The position numbers and the translations under genes were made by a program. The notes below the pieces were generated by a model. That model saw nothing but the letters and a program-made list of their open reading frames with translations. It was not told where the DNA came from and ran no database searches. Positions 45,197-57,237 of a stretch of DNA of 64,000 nucleotides are shown here, one piece after another. Each line of letters opens with the position of its first letter. Position 1 is the stretch's first letter. This DNA is from Escallonia rubra (lineage: Eukaryota > Streptophyta > Magnoliopsida > Escalloniales > Escalloniaceae): assembly GCA_033065855.1 (NCBI GenBank), contig JAVXUO010000310.1, forward strand, positions 1,260,001 to 1,324,000, read 5' to 3'.

Positions 45197-46361
45197 AAGA
45201 AAATCAAGAAGATCAAAGCTTGCCAAGATAATTGGCACAAGGAAAGCAACATAAGAAGCATATAACTTTTGCAAGTTTTTTATATAAATGGCATCATGTT
45301 GATAATATATGGGGCTACACTAAATAGCGTGTTAGTTTCTTTTGAAAAGCAGCACGGCAGATGGCTTGCTTCATGTTGCATAAACATAAAATAAAGGGTC
45401 CCGACCTCCTGATATCAATATTTCTGTGCGCGTACGTATATACAGCATATTGCAAAATACCTGAAGTGCAAAGCTTGAAGACTCATTGCAGGGAAATAGC
45501 AAGGTCTTTTTAGCAAAAAAAGGTAGCATGCCCTTAAGAAAAAGGGGGCAATTGCTTATGCAAGCAACGTGTAGCAAGAAATAGCAAAAAGAAAATAAAA
45601 AAGGCTTGCCACAGTTAGAAGTTCAGAATACTTCTGCTTGCATGTGAACCTGGTGCGCGAAAGAAAAGAAGCGCCTGAAAGAAAAAGAACAACCAATGGT
45701 TAAAAGTTTGAAGTAAAATCCGTGGCTTTGATAATTTATCATAATTTTAGTTGCACCAGTAATTTTCTTCAGCAAAAATAATGATCTGCCTTTGTTTTGT
45801 GCTCATTAGTACAGCAAAATACAGTGGCAAACAGCTACTTCGGTTATGTTAAAAGTGCATGCATTTGCTGGAGCATAGAAAGAAAGTCGACTGTCTTTGC
45901 GTGCGTGTGGTTTTGTGCATATGGTATAAAACCACAAGTATTGTTGCTGCAAAAAGGGTTTGAAGCATCGCACATTTGTTAGAATTACAGAGATTATGGT
46001 TGAAGGTGTTGTTGCTTAGTAATTTTAAAAGAAAAGTAAGGGGAAGCAAATAAAAAAAGAATCCTCTATTCAATAGACCCTATTGTTCGTGGAAAGAACC
46101 CAAGGAAGCAAAAAAAAAATGGGGCTGCATGTATTTATGCTCACTAGTGCAGCAAAGTACATCATCAAACAGCAACTTCGGATTTGTTAAAAGTGCAAGC
46201 ATATGCTGGAGTTTGTTAGAAAGAAAGTAGGTTGTCTTTGTGTGCATTTAGCCGCGTGCATATGATAAAATTGCAATGGCCTGTGGCTGAAAAAAAAGAA
46301 GTAAAAGGGAGCAGATTCCTTAAGCCCTGTTGTTCGTAATAACATCCAAGGGAGCAAAGGA
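45197..46361 (+). repeat. T tail, with a tandem duplication of about 338 bases
   Basis: After the C duplication, T continues with non-coding sequence. GCTCATTAGTACAGCAAA at about 45801 recurs as GCTCACTAGTGCAGCAAA at 46139, and the following 220 bases align with indels (CTGGAG...AGAAAGTMG; TTGTCTTTGYGTGC; CCYTRTTGTTCGT). The second copy is cut by D2 at 46362. No gene seen in 45197-45800. Confidence 0.75.
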
Positions 46362-47412
46362 TGTAACATCCCGAACATTCGAAGCTCCATCGCCCCGAAC
46401 TCTAGGAGCATTAACTTATCACTTCACATAAAACATTGTTTACTAACTCATACTTCAAAGCATCTAAGTAGACATTAACTCAAATTCCTCAAAATACAAG
46501 ATTTAAAAAAAACACTGCTTAAACTTAAACTACTAAAACTTAGGTCCTTTACAAACTCAAGTTCATATAGAACGGGTTAACAGTACCGACCCACGCAGGG
46601 GTCTTACTATACCGCAATGGTGGGCTCTCCTGAATCTCACGCAAACTCTAAACCCATTCCTAAGCATTCTACCGCTAATCGTTACCTACAGAGGGAATCA
46701 AACGAAGGGCGAGCTTTTGAGAGCTTAGTAAGGTCCTTCAAGGACAACCGAAAAAATTACAAAACGATTCAGGAGTCCATACGATGATAATTCCAAAACA
46801 ATTCAAATAATCACAAACAGTTTGATGATTTTCCAAAACGATCCTAAGCAAGCATGAACATATACCAAACGATCATAAACAATCAAAAATCATACCAAAA
46901 CGATCACGAACAATCATAAAAAGATATCAAAAACGATCATTTGGAGATTTTTAAAGCCATCATTTTAAAATACAATGATGATTTTCAAAAGGGGTTTCAA
47001 AATGTGTACTGATACTTCAAAGCCAATGTAGCAAAGGTTTCTGATAATCACGAACAGTTTGATCGCAATATGGGTAAGAGTTTCAACTTGATGCCAAGGA
47101 AAGTGGGTTCGTACCTACGTGGAGGTGCCACAAAGGCTGCAGTCCGAGTCAGATGCCAAGTATGTTGATGTGAGACACATCAAGGGTGGAACAAGGGCAG
47201 AGACCAAGGGCTTCCTAGACAGAGCTTGAGGGTGGCAGTGCTGTGAGGGCGATAACGCAGGATGAATACACGACGACAGTCACAGTCCGATGCTTAGGTC
47301 CAGAGTTAGGGTCCTATATGTTTCTCTCTAGGATTCTAGAGTGAGAAAGTGAAAATATGTTCTGAAAATGTCCAACCTCAATGTTCCGTCTCAAATGAAT
47401 TCTCAAGACCTC

Positions 47413-47420
47413 TATTTATA
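47413..47420 (-). promoter_or_regulatory. A2 LTR TATA box
   Basis: TATAAATA on the minus strand at the position homologous to A1 30063-30070. Confidence 0.6.
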
Positions 47421-48429
47421 GAGATTGAGATGATGATGTCATTAACCGCACGTGGCGCCCCCTGGGAGTGACACGTCACCGGGGGGTCCACGGGTGCCGG
47501 TGCTCCACGGACTGTTGGATCGCATATTCACCCGGCCTGCCCCGCACAGCATCGCTCTGTCTGTCTGAAAAGACTGGCTCCCACAGCGTCAGTGTGGCCA
47601 GAGAACCCCCTTGATCTAGCCTCCAATCCAAGCCCTTGCAGAGTCCCGCAGGCCTGACAGCAGTGGGGAAGACTCGATGCCCAACTGCCAGGTGAACTAG
47701 GCGCGATGCCCTCTAAAGACTTGCTCCCGTCTCGGAGTGACCCGGGGGTCATAGTCCCTAGGGGTGCCGACGCAAGCCCCCAGTGCCGGAGCACGTAGGC
47801 CAGTCACGCAGGCACCTGGCGGAGATAGTGTACCGGAGGAGTCACATATTCCGCGGGCCAAGGTAGCATCCCGGAGGAGGCGTCTACCTGGCCGGCCAAG
47901 GTAGCATCCCGGAGGAGCCGTCTACCTGGCAGAAGGGGAGTCTTCGTGCCGGAGCACTTGGAGCTCCCTGGCAGAGATAGTGTCCCGTAGGAGTCGCCTA
48001 TCCCCGCGGGTGAGTCCTTGTGCCGGAGCACTCTGAGCACGTCAAGGTAGCATCCCGGAGGATCCGTCTACCCGACTGGCCGAGGTAGCATCCCGGAGGA
48101 ACGTCTACCTGGCGGAAAGGGAGTTGAAGAGCTCCATGGCGAAGATAGTGTCCTGGAGGAGTCGCATATCCCCGCAGGATGATGTACACTCCGGAGAGTG
48201 GGTCGAAGCATGTTCCACGACCAAGGCAAGGTGCGCATCGTGTGGTGAATGAGTGTGGTGCCCGGGGGGCATGTAACATGATTGTGGCGCATGGGCGTGA
48301 TGAAGTGAGTAAGGTGCCGGGGGCACGGTAGTGTGACAAAGAGCCGGGGGGATCGGTAGTGTGACAAAGATCCGGGGGGCAAGGCTGTATCAGCTACGCG
48401 GCGCATGGGCGCGGCGGAGTGTTGAAGTA

Positions 48430-48760
48430 CGGCGCCAGGACGCCAGCGACGGGGGTCGCGGAGACGCGTCCAGGCGACGGGGGTCGCAGAGACGCGTCCG
48501 GGCGACGGGGTCGCGGAGTTGTGTCCGGGCGACAGGGGTCGCGGAGATGACGTCTGGACGATGGGCGACGGGGGTCGCAGAGTTGACGTCTGGACGACGG
48601 GCGACGGAGGTCGCGGAGATGACGTTCGGACGACGAGCGACGGGGGTCGCGGAGTTGACGTCCGGACGACGGGCGATGGGGGTCGCGGAGATGACGTCTG
48701 GACGACGAGTGACGGGGGTCATGGAGTTGACGTCCGGGCGACGGGGGTCGCGGAGGATAC
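48430..48760 (-). repeat. A2 CG-rich minisatellite with GCGAC..GTCGC palindromes
   Basis: About ten units, first 30-32 then about 44 bases long, each with GCGACGGGGGTCGC (arms GCGAC/GTCGC) followed by GGAGWTGACGTCYGGACGA. Very CpG-dense. Long frames on both strands (217 and 231 codons) are by-products. Confidence 0.9.
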
Positions 48761-49417
48761 AAGGCCTCTTGAAGAGAAGTGAAGGTTCTAAGGATGGAGG
48801 CCAAAGGCCAACCCTTGGGGGAAGGCCAAGGCCAACCTCAAGGGGAGGCCGAGGCCGACCCAAGGGGAAGGCCAAGGCCAACCTCATTGGGCAAGTGCCA
48901 TGGCGCGCCGACGGGCGATGTACGAAGTGCAACGGTCGAAGCGTGATGCGGCGTCGCACAATGATGAGTTTTTTAGTGACGAAGTCACGTAACAAAAGTG
49001 AGAAGTGCACGTGACTTGAGCGTGCATGCTTTGACCGGTTGTGAGCGTTGAAAATGATTGTTGCTTGTGCGGACGTGTCATGCAAAATGGGACCGCAGTG
49101 GGCCTTTGGGTACGACCAGAATAGGTTGGGAACACAACTTAATCCCCTTCAATCATATATCAAGCCATACATTTCTATTTTTTTTTTCAAAACAATCATT
49201 GTAAGATATAATGTAAACAAATGCAGAAAATATTGATCCTGGGCTGAGGCAATGCCATTCAGGCAATGCACGTAGTACACATGCATGATGTACGACAACT
49301 AGCCATTTCCATCGATCAAGGAACTAGCTTGCGTTCCCCGTAGGAAGCAGTAACAGATCTTCCTTATAACACCTCCTTCAGAAACAGACCCCAAGTCAAC
49401 CCATAAGACACAGTCAT

Positions 49418-52400
49418 TGTAACACCCCGACCTTTATATTACTTGGACGCTTAATTTTTATTATAAAGCGTTACTTTCTTCACCAAGTTTTAGCGTAGAT
49501 TTTCGTGAGCGAAAATCTTATCGGCAATCTTTAGCGACAAATTTAAACTTCTTTGATACCGGTGTACTTATTAGCGAGGAATTGTCAACGGGATGGTGTA
49601 ACAACCATTTATAATTTTTCCTATTGGGACCGTATTTCTTTTATAAGTATTGGGTCGGAAGTTTTAGCGACAAATGATGTGTAGGTTTTTTTTTTATTTT
49701 CTAACTAGGGTTTCTTGTGATTATATTTATACTAAATGGTTTGGGCAGCCGTCAAGGCTCCCTGTAACCGTCACACATCGAGAGAGAGAGAGCGAGAGAA
49801 AGAGAGGAACAGAAACAGGGCTGCAATGAGAGAGATCGAGGACTCTTCCGGCGAAGCTTTTTCGGTAAGCTTGCTTTACAAATTTATGCTTCATATGTAT
49901 ACATATATAGGTGTGTTTTGGTAGGTATATAACTGGGTAAATGTCATATCGCTAGAAGGCTGTAAAGGGTTCAATTTTTGGGTGAGTTTCGGGTTGACGT
50001 AATCGTCGTTATGAATATGAATCTTATGCGTATATACGTGAGTAGAGGGGCTGAATTTCAGCCGTGTAGACAAAGTGTTTTGGTTACGTGGGTGCTGTGT
50101 TGGTTGTGGCTTGATGGGTGTGGTTTTGTGGCGAGTGTTTTCTCTTTTTGTTGTTGTTGGCGGTCTCAGTTGATGGTTGGTGGCAGCACAGTCACCTGGT
50201 GCGAAGGTAATTGTCCAGGTGTTAGAGGAGTTTTGCTTTTGTTTGGGATAACCCGTGAGATTTCTTGATGTGGGAGTGCTGTAGGCGTGTATATATATAA
50301 GGTAACATGGGCATGAGCTGTGCATGTGTCGTGAAATTGTGTGTGTTGCATGAGAGAATTTGGTGCGTGTCTTTGGTGTTGTTAACTGGTGTTTTGAATG
50401 TGTATAAAGGTAGAGAAGAGGGGGTTTTCGTGGAGGAAAAGGGCTGAAATGGCAGCCCTGAAATGCTGCATAAATGAGAGCATGAAATGCAGAAGGCATT
50501 GGGGGAGCTCATGTGTTCATGTGAGGTGGGTTATGAGTAAATAATGGGAGAAGATAGAAGTGAAACTGTATGTGTGTCTGTTTTATACATGTGGGTTTTC
50601 AGGTAAGATGTGGGTGTGTATGTGCGTGACTGTGTAATTGTGTGTGAGTGTGTTTGTGATGTAGATTTAATGGAAGATATATGAACCTATGGTGGGTGTG
50701 AAGATGTGTTCACAGTGTGTGAGTATGTATATATATGTGCTGTGTGGGTGAAGTGAGCTGAACAAAAAGAAAACAGGGAGATGAAGTAGAGAACGACAGT
50801 GGGAGTGGAGAAGTGATGTGATGTGTGTTTGTACAAGTGTTGTGATGTGTGTGTGTGTATGTAGTTTAACATTAGGTTTAGCACGAACTTTGGATAGCGT
50901 ATAGTGAATATTAGAATGTGAAAATTTATATAATAGTACCTGAGACTATGCTAGAATTACTGGTAAAATTTCATAATTTTCTGAGATCATATGTATTTTT
51001 AATATTTTCTGTAAGCTTAAAATGGTAAAATTATTTTGAAGCCTTTAAACCCTGAAAATGTTCTTCGAAAACTTATGGTATTGTTTTTGTGGTATGATAA
51101 AGACTCAGTCTAAATTTGGTGATTTTTAGAGTTCATTTGCTATTATTTCTCTATCGCATTGAATTTAACAAAATGAAAAATTTTAAAATAGTTTTAATGC
51201 CTTTTAATTTCTGATTTCAATTTCAGTAATTTTTATAAGTCCTCTTAAGCTGTTACAAACATTATGAGCCTTTATTTCCAACTAGAAGAAATTATGGCAA
51301 TTTATTGGTTTTAGTGTATTTAAGAAAATATTTTTAATTCGAAAATAATTCAAAATGTTTTTATTCCATATGCTATATTAAGCTATAAATAATGTTTAAT
51401 GAACGATTATAACATTTTTGGGATATTTCTGAGTTTCAGGGAGTGTGACGAATTTCGGGGTAGGTTGGCCGTGTGGAAACCGCTCCGTCGGGTTGAGAAA
51501 TGGGTATGCTATAGATAATTATATTTAGATTTTAATGTAGTAGTATGAATAAGTGTTCTGATAAATGACTCTACCAACCTAGGTTAACCTCGAGGAATTT
51601 GATTGAGAGCGTTTTTAGCTTCAGCGTTGGATTGAGGTAAGGAATTTCTTCCGAAACCCTATTTCATCTATTGATATCGTAATATTCTTTCTTGATTGTT
51701 ATTGACGTTTTCATTGGACTCAGTTATAATTGTGATGAAATGTCATCGATTGCCATTAATAACCTTTGTTTGAGCCTGACACGTTTATTGAAAATTCTAT
51801 TCGATGCTCTGTATTCATTTCTCATTGTGCATCGATTTAATCATTGCATTATCGATTATTGCATTCTGCATATTGACATGAGTTAGTGTATTGAGGAGAT
51901 ATAAGGATGGTCTGTATCGGGGGTGATATAAGGATGGTCTGTTATTATCAGGAGATGCTAGTACCTTGAGGGTCTAGCTAGTGTTCATATGCATATGTAA
52001 CTACAGTGTTATTGAGCATCGCCTTTGTGGTTTTGCTAAGTGATTACCCTGCACTGCCTTTGTGGCTTTGCTAAGTGATTTCCCTGCACTGCCTGTGTGG
52101 CTTTGCAAACTCATCTTAATATCATCTGCATTGTATACAATATAATTGAATTGTTTTCGTTGACATCTGATTTAAGGTAAAGAGCTGAATCTCTTCCTTA
52201 TTGCCTTTGAAATAAATCTGTTAATCATTTGAAATCTTTTTTCTGAATTTTGAGCTACCTTACTGGGCTCTCAAAAGCTCACTCCCCTTTGACTTCCTTT
52301 CCGCATGTGACAGCCAGCAGTAGGTTACCTGAATATGGATTAGAGTTGAGCGAGCGAAAGCAAAGGAATTAGATTATTGTATTGTCCATTAGAACCCCTG

Positions 52401-52596
52401 CGTGGGCGAATAATATTATTATGATTCTGTAGACTAAGATTTGACATTCATTTTAAATCAGTCAGTTGAGAGTTTGGTTTGATTAATGGTTTAGTTGCTC
52501 TGACAGATTTATATTATTTGGTTGAATTAAAGAATTATTATCTTAGTGAACTGATCGATTGAGCGTTAACGTTCCGAAAAATTCCGGGATGTTACA
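49418..52596 (+). repeat. E: solo LTR (3179 bases) within the D2 3' LTR
   Basis: Target duplication GTCAT at 49413-49417 and 52597-52601; ends TGTAACACCCC and GGGATGTTACA. Orientation is set by two TTTAGCGACAA motifs (49530, 49663), a TATA-like TTATATTTATA at 49721, CAGCCGTC, a GA tract (49781 on), CGGTAAGCTTGC (49866) and a TGTG-rich stretch to 50870. A short repeat (CTGCCTTTGTGGCTTTGC type) lies at 52020-52110. No coding. Confidence 0.95.
49721..49731 (+). promoter_or_regulatory. E LTR TATA-like box
   Basis: TTATATTTATA followed by GGGCAGCCGTCAAGG, then a GA-rich leader, as in B and G. Confidence 0.45.
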
Positions 52597-54951
52597 GTCA
52601 TAGAATCAAAGAAATTCAATGCTTAAATTGTAGTAACAATGGGCATTAACATGAATTCAAATACCGATATCAATTAAGATTTCAATGATAATTGAACATA
52701 CTTATATCAATTCATCACACAGAATTCAAGAATAGGCACAAACAAATAACAAGAAAAAATACGAACAATTATCGAATTTAGGCACAACAAATTTAGAAGA
52801 GCAAATGCAAATAGTTATCGAATTTTCTCAGCATGCAATAACATACGAGCATTGATAAGATTTCTAAACAACCGATTCAGGTTCTATGTTAGGGTTTGCT
52901 TGACAATGACGTGCTAATATCAATATATAACTCAGTGTTCGACAATAGCCATAAACAAATCAAAAGAATACTTACAAACACATGTTATTAACATTAGGGT
53001 TCAGACAGAAGTCCTACAGGGTTCAGATGAAAACCCTTACCTAAATCTGAAGGTAAGCTAGTCTAACTGGAAAGTCTTTTGCTTTAACATAAATGGAACA
53101 ATCCAATTATTAGTATATTATATATACTACGATATTATAAATTCAATACTGACTCACGCATACTCCCAGAACGGCCTCCTCACCGAGTATTTAAAATTAC
53201 TAAAATGCCCCTTATGTGTAAAATTAACAAAAACATCCCTCTCATACTTAAATCACCAAAATAGACTTTTCTTAAGTAAAATCACTAAAACACCCTACCG
53301 TATGTGAATTTACACAAAGTACCTTTTATAGGTAAAATTACAAAAATACCCCATTTAGATGGAAAATTATCAAAATACCCCCTGGGGATTCCGCACTGAA
53401 AAAATCACAAAAACATATTAAAACACTACTTTAAGCATCCTGAATCATTTTTGGGCTCAAAAATATTTTAGAAAATTTTCGGCTAAAAATTTCGAACTGA
53501 TGTCCGGACAGAACGGTCAGAAGCCTGTTCTGCTAAAAATATCTATCGACCTCAGAATGCACGAAGTTTTAGATACTAAAACATCTTAGTAAATTAAGGT
53601 TTCCCTAAAAAATTTAAATTAAAATAACTTGTTTTGGTATGCTAAATAAATCAAGAATTTATTTTAGTTGATACCTAATTTAGCATCCTTCGCGGATACA
53701 GAAAAATACCAAATAATTCCACAGTATATGTCTCATAAAAATAATGGGGGTTACTGTTTTGAACTTTGTCAAATTTTGATCCGAACTATTTATAAAAATT
53801 TGTATTAAACTGTCTAACCCCCCCCCCCCCCCCCCTCCGGGCGCTTCACGAATGGTTACTCTTCAAATCAAAAACACACACAGACACTCTTGTCTTCTTC
53901 TTCTGCCGAGACACATTTACACACACAATTCACGAACACACTGATTCACTACCAACACACTTCAAAACACTAAAAACTCATCACACTATCTTAAACACAC
54001 TCACTTTCACACAATTATATACAAATCACACACACCTGAAACACATTACACACATTGTAAACACACACTACCCACCTGCACATACTCAAACACACTCCAA
54101 ACACACACTGTTACACACCCATTTCCTTCCTAGACACATACTAACACCACACATACACGATTTGCACTCACCATCACACATAATTCACTCACTGCACACA
54201 AAGAAACACACATTGAACTCACACAGTTTTCACACACTGAACACACCTACCTGCTACAGTTCTCCCCGACCTTTAAACACACACAATTACACACCCTTGT
54301 ACCACCAAAACCCATACACAATCACAACATCATTGTTGTCGTAGCAGCAGTGTGCATCCCACGCACACACAGCACATAACTCACACACACACACACACAG
54401 AGTAAACACACAGTCACGCACCAACAATTACACACACTGAAATTTACACTAAAGAGGTGAGACAGTACCCTTCAAGAACGTCTTCAATCTCTCTCTCTGA
54501 AATTTTCTACCTGAAATCCCCTCATTTGTTTTTCTTCTCTTCTCTGTTTCTTATTTTTGTCGAATTACATTTCATCTGTTTTCTTTTTTTTTTCCCCTTA
54601 ATTCCCTTAAGACTTTATCCACTTATTTGTTTATAGCATAATTACATAATGCCTGACTTTCACAAATTGCAATTTAGCCATCACAAATTAAATAGGAGGT
54701 GGCATCATGTTATGACCCATTCCCTGAATTTGACATATAATGCCTAACTTTTACAAATTGCAATTTAGCCCCCAAAGTTTTTCAAAATTACAAAATGACC
54801 CTGAAAGTTTTTAAAAATACATTTTTACCTCAAAATCATTTTAAGCTTCCATTCTCTACTTCTATCAGAACATTCCTCAAAATTATCTCCCATTAATTTT
54901 TCGAATCACTGATAATTACTTTAAACCGCTATAAAAGTGTGGGATATTACA

Positions 54952-54966
54952 TTCTCCCCACCTTAT
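54952..54966 (-). other. D2 polypurine tract
   Basis: Minus-strand TAAGGTGGGGAGAA directly before the LTR start; nearly identical to that of G1 (5173-5185). Confidence 0.85.
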
Positions 54967-57223
54967 AAAAATTTATGTCTTCGAAATTGATCTCGGGTTT
55001 CACATTACATATAATGTCTAGGCATTACGCTTCCAAATTCCTGAGCTATCACATAGCTGCTGAGCTACATCTAACATTCGCACCTAAATTCATTCCCATG
55101 AATACCCAAATGCAACGATTAAATTTTAAATCGTAATGCTAAACTCAAACCTATCAAGTTATCATTTGCGCTCTAACCGTTCCGGAACTTCATGAACAAT
55201 GACTTAACTAATACGAAACTCACAAAAGTGAATTTACACCATTCTAAACTCAATGCATCTAAAATGAATTAAATCAATCTCTAATCCAATATGGCTCCAT
55301 TGTGTTATACAGGTAATATAGCATATTATACTCTTGTACAATCAACTTAATAATATCGAGCTTAACTTCAAGCTCAAGGTGCACTACACTACTAGGCGAT
55401 GGTCACGAGTGACTTGCACTCCACAAAAGCTAATGTGGATAAAACCAATTGCAATAAGAACTTACATATCACAAATGAAAGAGAAATTGTAATCACTAGG
55501 CTTTCACTGCGCACTCCGATATCTTAAATACTGAGTTCCTCATGGAGAGATGTGTTGTCTTAGCATAATAAAAAAATATGATTATGCACTCGCATGTCTT
55601 GCACTTTCACTAAAGTTTAAGGCTATAAGTTATCACGTCACTTGTGATTCACAATCACATTATTTACAATCTTATCCTCCGATCATCTGTTTCGATTAAA
55701 CGTTTAAAATCTTTCAGTTTTTAAGGCAAGTAACATGTGGCTATTGTCGTGTGTTCAGCCAAAATCTCAATCTTATACTGAATCATCAATTAAATTGTCA
55801 AAATCTAATCCATGTTCTCAAAGCCTACTCTAACTCACCGATTATCTAAGGGCAGGTAAAACTATGCAAGTCCTAAATCAGGTAAAGATACACGTACATA
55901 ACATATTGTCAATTTTCAAATAATTTGAGAATAGAAAACAACAAGATTCTGATAATCAGATGAAATATAATAAGCAATTATAACATGTTACCATTTTGAA
56001 CATATTAACACCAATCACAAAGAAACAGTGACGGTTATACATCAAAGTATCTGACATTAATCACAACAAACAATGATCTCAATCAATTATTTAGGGATCA
56101 TATGATAACAATAATCACCACCAGGCTATCAAAATGCAAAAATCTTTAACAAAAACATACCTATTGGCTCTCGAGATTCATAATAAAATTTTATGACATT
56201 CCAAAAAATAACGAGTGCAGAAACAAGGGTATAGGTAAGATGACGAAGCAAAGTTAATCCAATGACTCGAAGCAATTACGATAAGTAGGAGTTATTGGTC
56301 CTTAATAAGATTCGTAGCTCTCCCATGGCCAGTGGGTCAGATACTATCCTAAGTTCAAATAGATTTGAAATAAGCAGATAAATATCCTGAAAAAGGAATA
56401 AGACGACTCAATATGAATAACATCCGCTCTGACGTCTTAGAGCAAGTTGGCATTCAATTAAGTCACAATTGAATTTAATATACAAAGGAATGAACTAGAT
56501 GACAAAGTGGAATCCCACACTTCTTATCGTACTCTCAAACTAATTTTCAAACTTAACACCAATCACTTCTTGAAAATACTATTCTCACTCATGAATCAAA
56601 TCACTAACTTAACTACTACTCATACCTTACGAACTTTCAAGAAATACTAAGGTTTTCCCCTGATAATCTACGGATGCGTGATTAGAGGATCATCCATTCA
56701 TGCCTAGTATGATATGGAAATCCTTAACAACAAATGGGATAACATCCTTGGGAAGATCTATACAGTCATAGAGAACAGTAGAAGCAATCAGAGACTCTCC
56801 AAACAAAACGCCTATCGCAGGATCAATTCCTAAAGGATGGATTTTCACCCCCAATCGCTATGCAAACAATATACGAAGGAATATGACGCTCCATAATCAA
56901 ACAATATATGAGCATCTAATGGGTTATCTTGTAGTGTACCTGACACCGCGTCATCGGATGTAGCAACATCCTAAGGAGACATTGAGTAAAGTCTGGCTGA
57001 TGTCCCGGGCCTCTGCCCCTATTGAAACTAAGATTGCTGAGTCTGGCCCTGCGGGCCTGGTCCTCTACAATTACAAATTAAAGGCAGACTTCTTAACTCT
57101 ACCATCATCTTACCCCACTCTCATTAAACGAATTACGATTCTATAGAATCCTATTTCCTATACTCATTGGTTCCGTGCCTATAGAATCATATACATATAC
57201 TCTTAGTACCACAAGACCGAACT
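54967..57223 (-). pseudogene. D2 interior: gag end and protease vestige only
   Basis: From about 57060 to 56640 the minus strand encodes a protease vestige: DAVSGTLQDNPLDAHILFDY followed by GASYSFVYCL (active-site DSGA changed to DYGA), then ASTVLYDCIDLPKDVIPFVV and KDFHIILGMNG, the end of the domain, with stops between. Left of 56640 there is no RT, RNase H or integrase similarity I can see in 1.7 kb. R1 keeps the same protease part and is likewise gutted. Confidence 0.68.
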
Positions 57224-57235
57224 GCTCTGATACCA
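57224..57235 (-). other. D2 primer-binding site (initiator-Met tRNA)
   Basis: Minus-strand TGGTATCAGAGC two bases after the LTR end at 57238. Confidence 0.93.
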
Positions 57236-57237
57236 AC

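Larger units (their letters stand above)
9542..46361 (+). mobile_element. T: Tat-type Ty3/gypsy LTR retrotransposon with nested insertions
   Basis: The 5' LTR (TGTTGG...CCAACA), a TGGCGCC-like primer site, gag, RT, RNase H, a second RNase H, integrase, a 3' tandem array and an antisense ORF all follow the Tat layout. Every frame is broken. C is inserted at 24625 and T resumes at 45197, to 46361 where D2 begins. No second copy of the T LTR is visible, so the 3' end is lost or lies outside. T interrupts R1. Confidence 0.85.
47089..49134 (-). repeat. A2: solo LTR of family A within the D2 3' LTR
   Basis: Target duplication CAACT at 47084-47088 and 49135-49139; ends TGATGCC and GGGAACA; 2046 bases. 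The minus-strand TATA box is at 47413-47420. U3 to the right holds three GC-rich minisatellite blocks (47815-48180, 48430-48760, 48800-48890). The empty site is seen in D1 near 27985. Confidence 0.95.
46362..54951 (-). repeat. D2 3' LTR, split by A2 and E
   Basis: On the minus strand it starts TGTAATATCCCACACTTT and ends GGGATGTTACA. Removing A2 and E with one duplication each leaves about 3.36 kb, equal to D1, and the two align throughout (for example the AGAGTTTCAACT region; the C-run at 53817-53835 opposite the G-run in D1; the degenerate units at 53190-53400). CA-rich from 53870 to 54440. Confidence 0.92.

Noticed and set aside
48361-49085. Overlapping frames of 217 (plus) and 231 (minus) codons
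   Set aside because: Both are repeats of RR/DRGRGDDV or ATPVARRPD type produced by the CG-rich minisatellite of LTR A2; not genes.
49891-50499. 202-codon minus-strand frame
   Set aside because: It runs through the TGTG-rich part of solo LTR E, antisense to its promoter, with no domain; similar stretches in B and G do not keep it.
49418-52596. E as a complete small element rather than a solo LTR
   Set aside because: No terminal direct repeat, primer site or polypurine tract inside; related ends in G and H behave as LTR ends.
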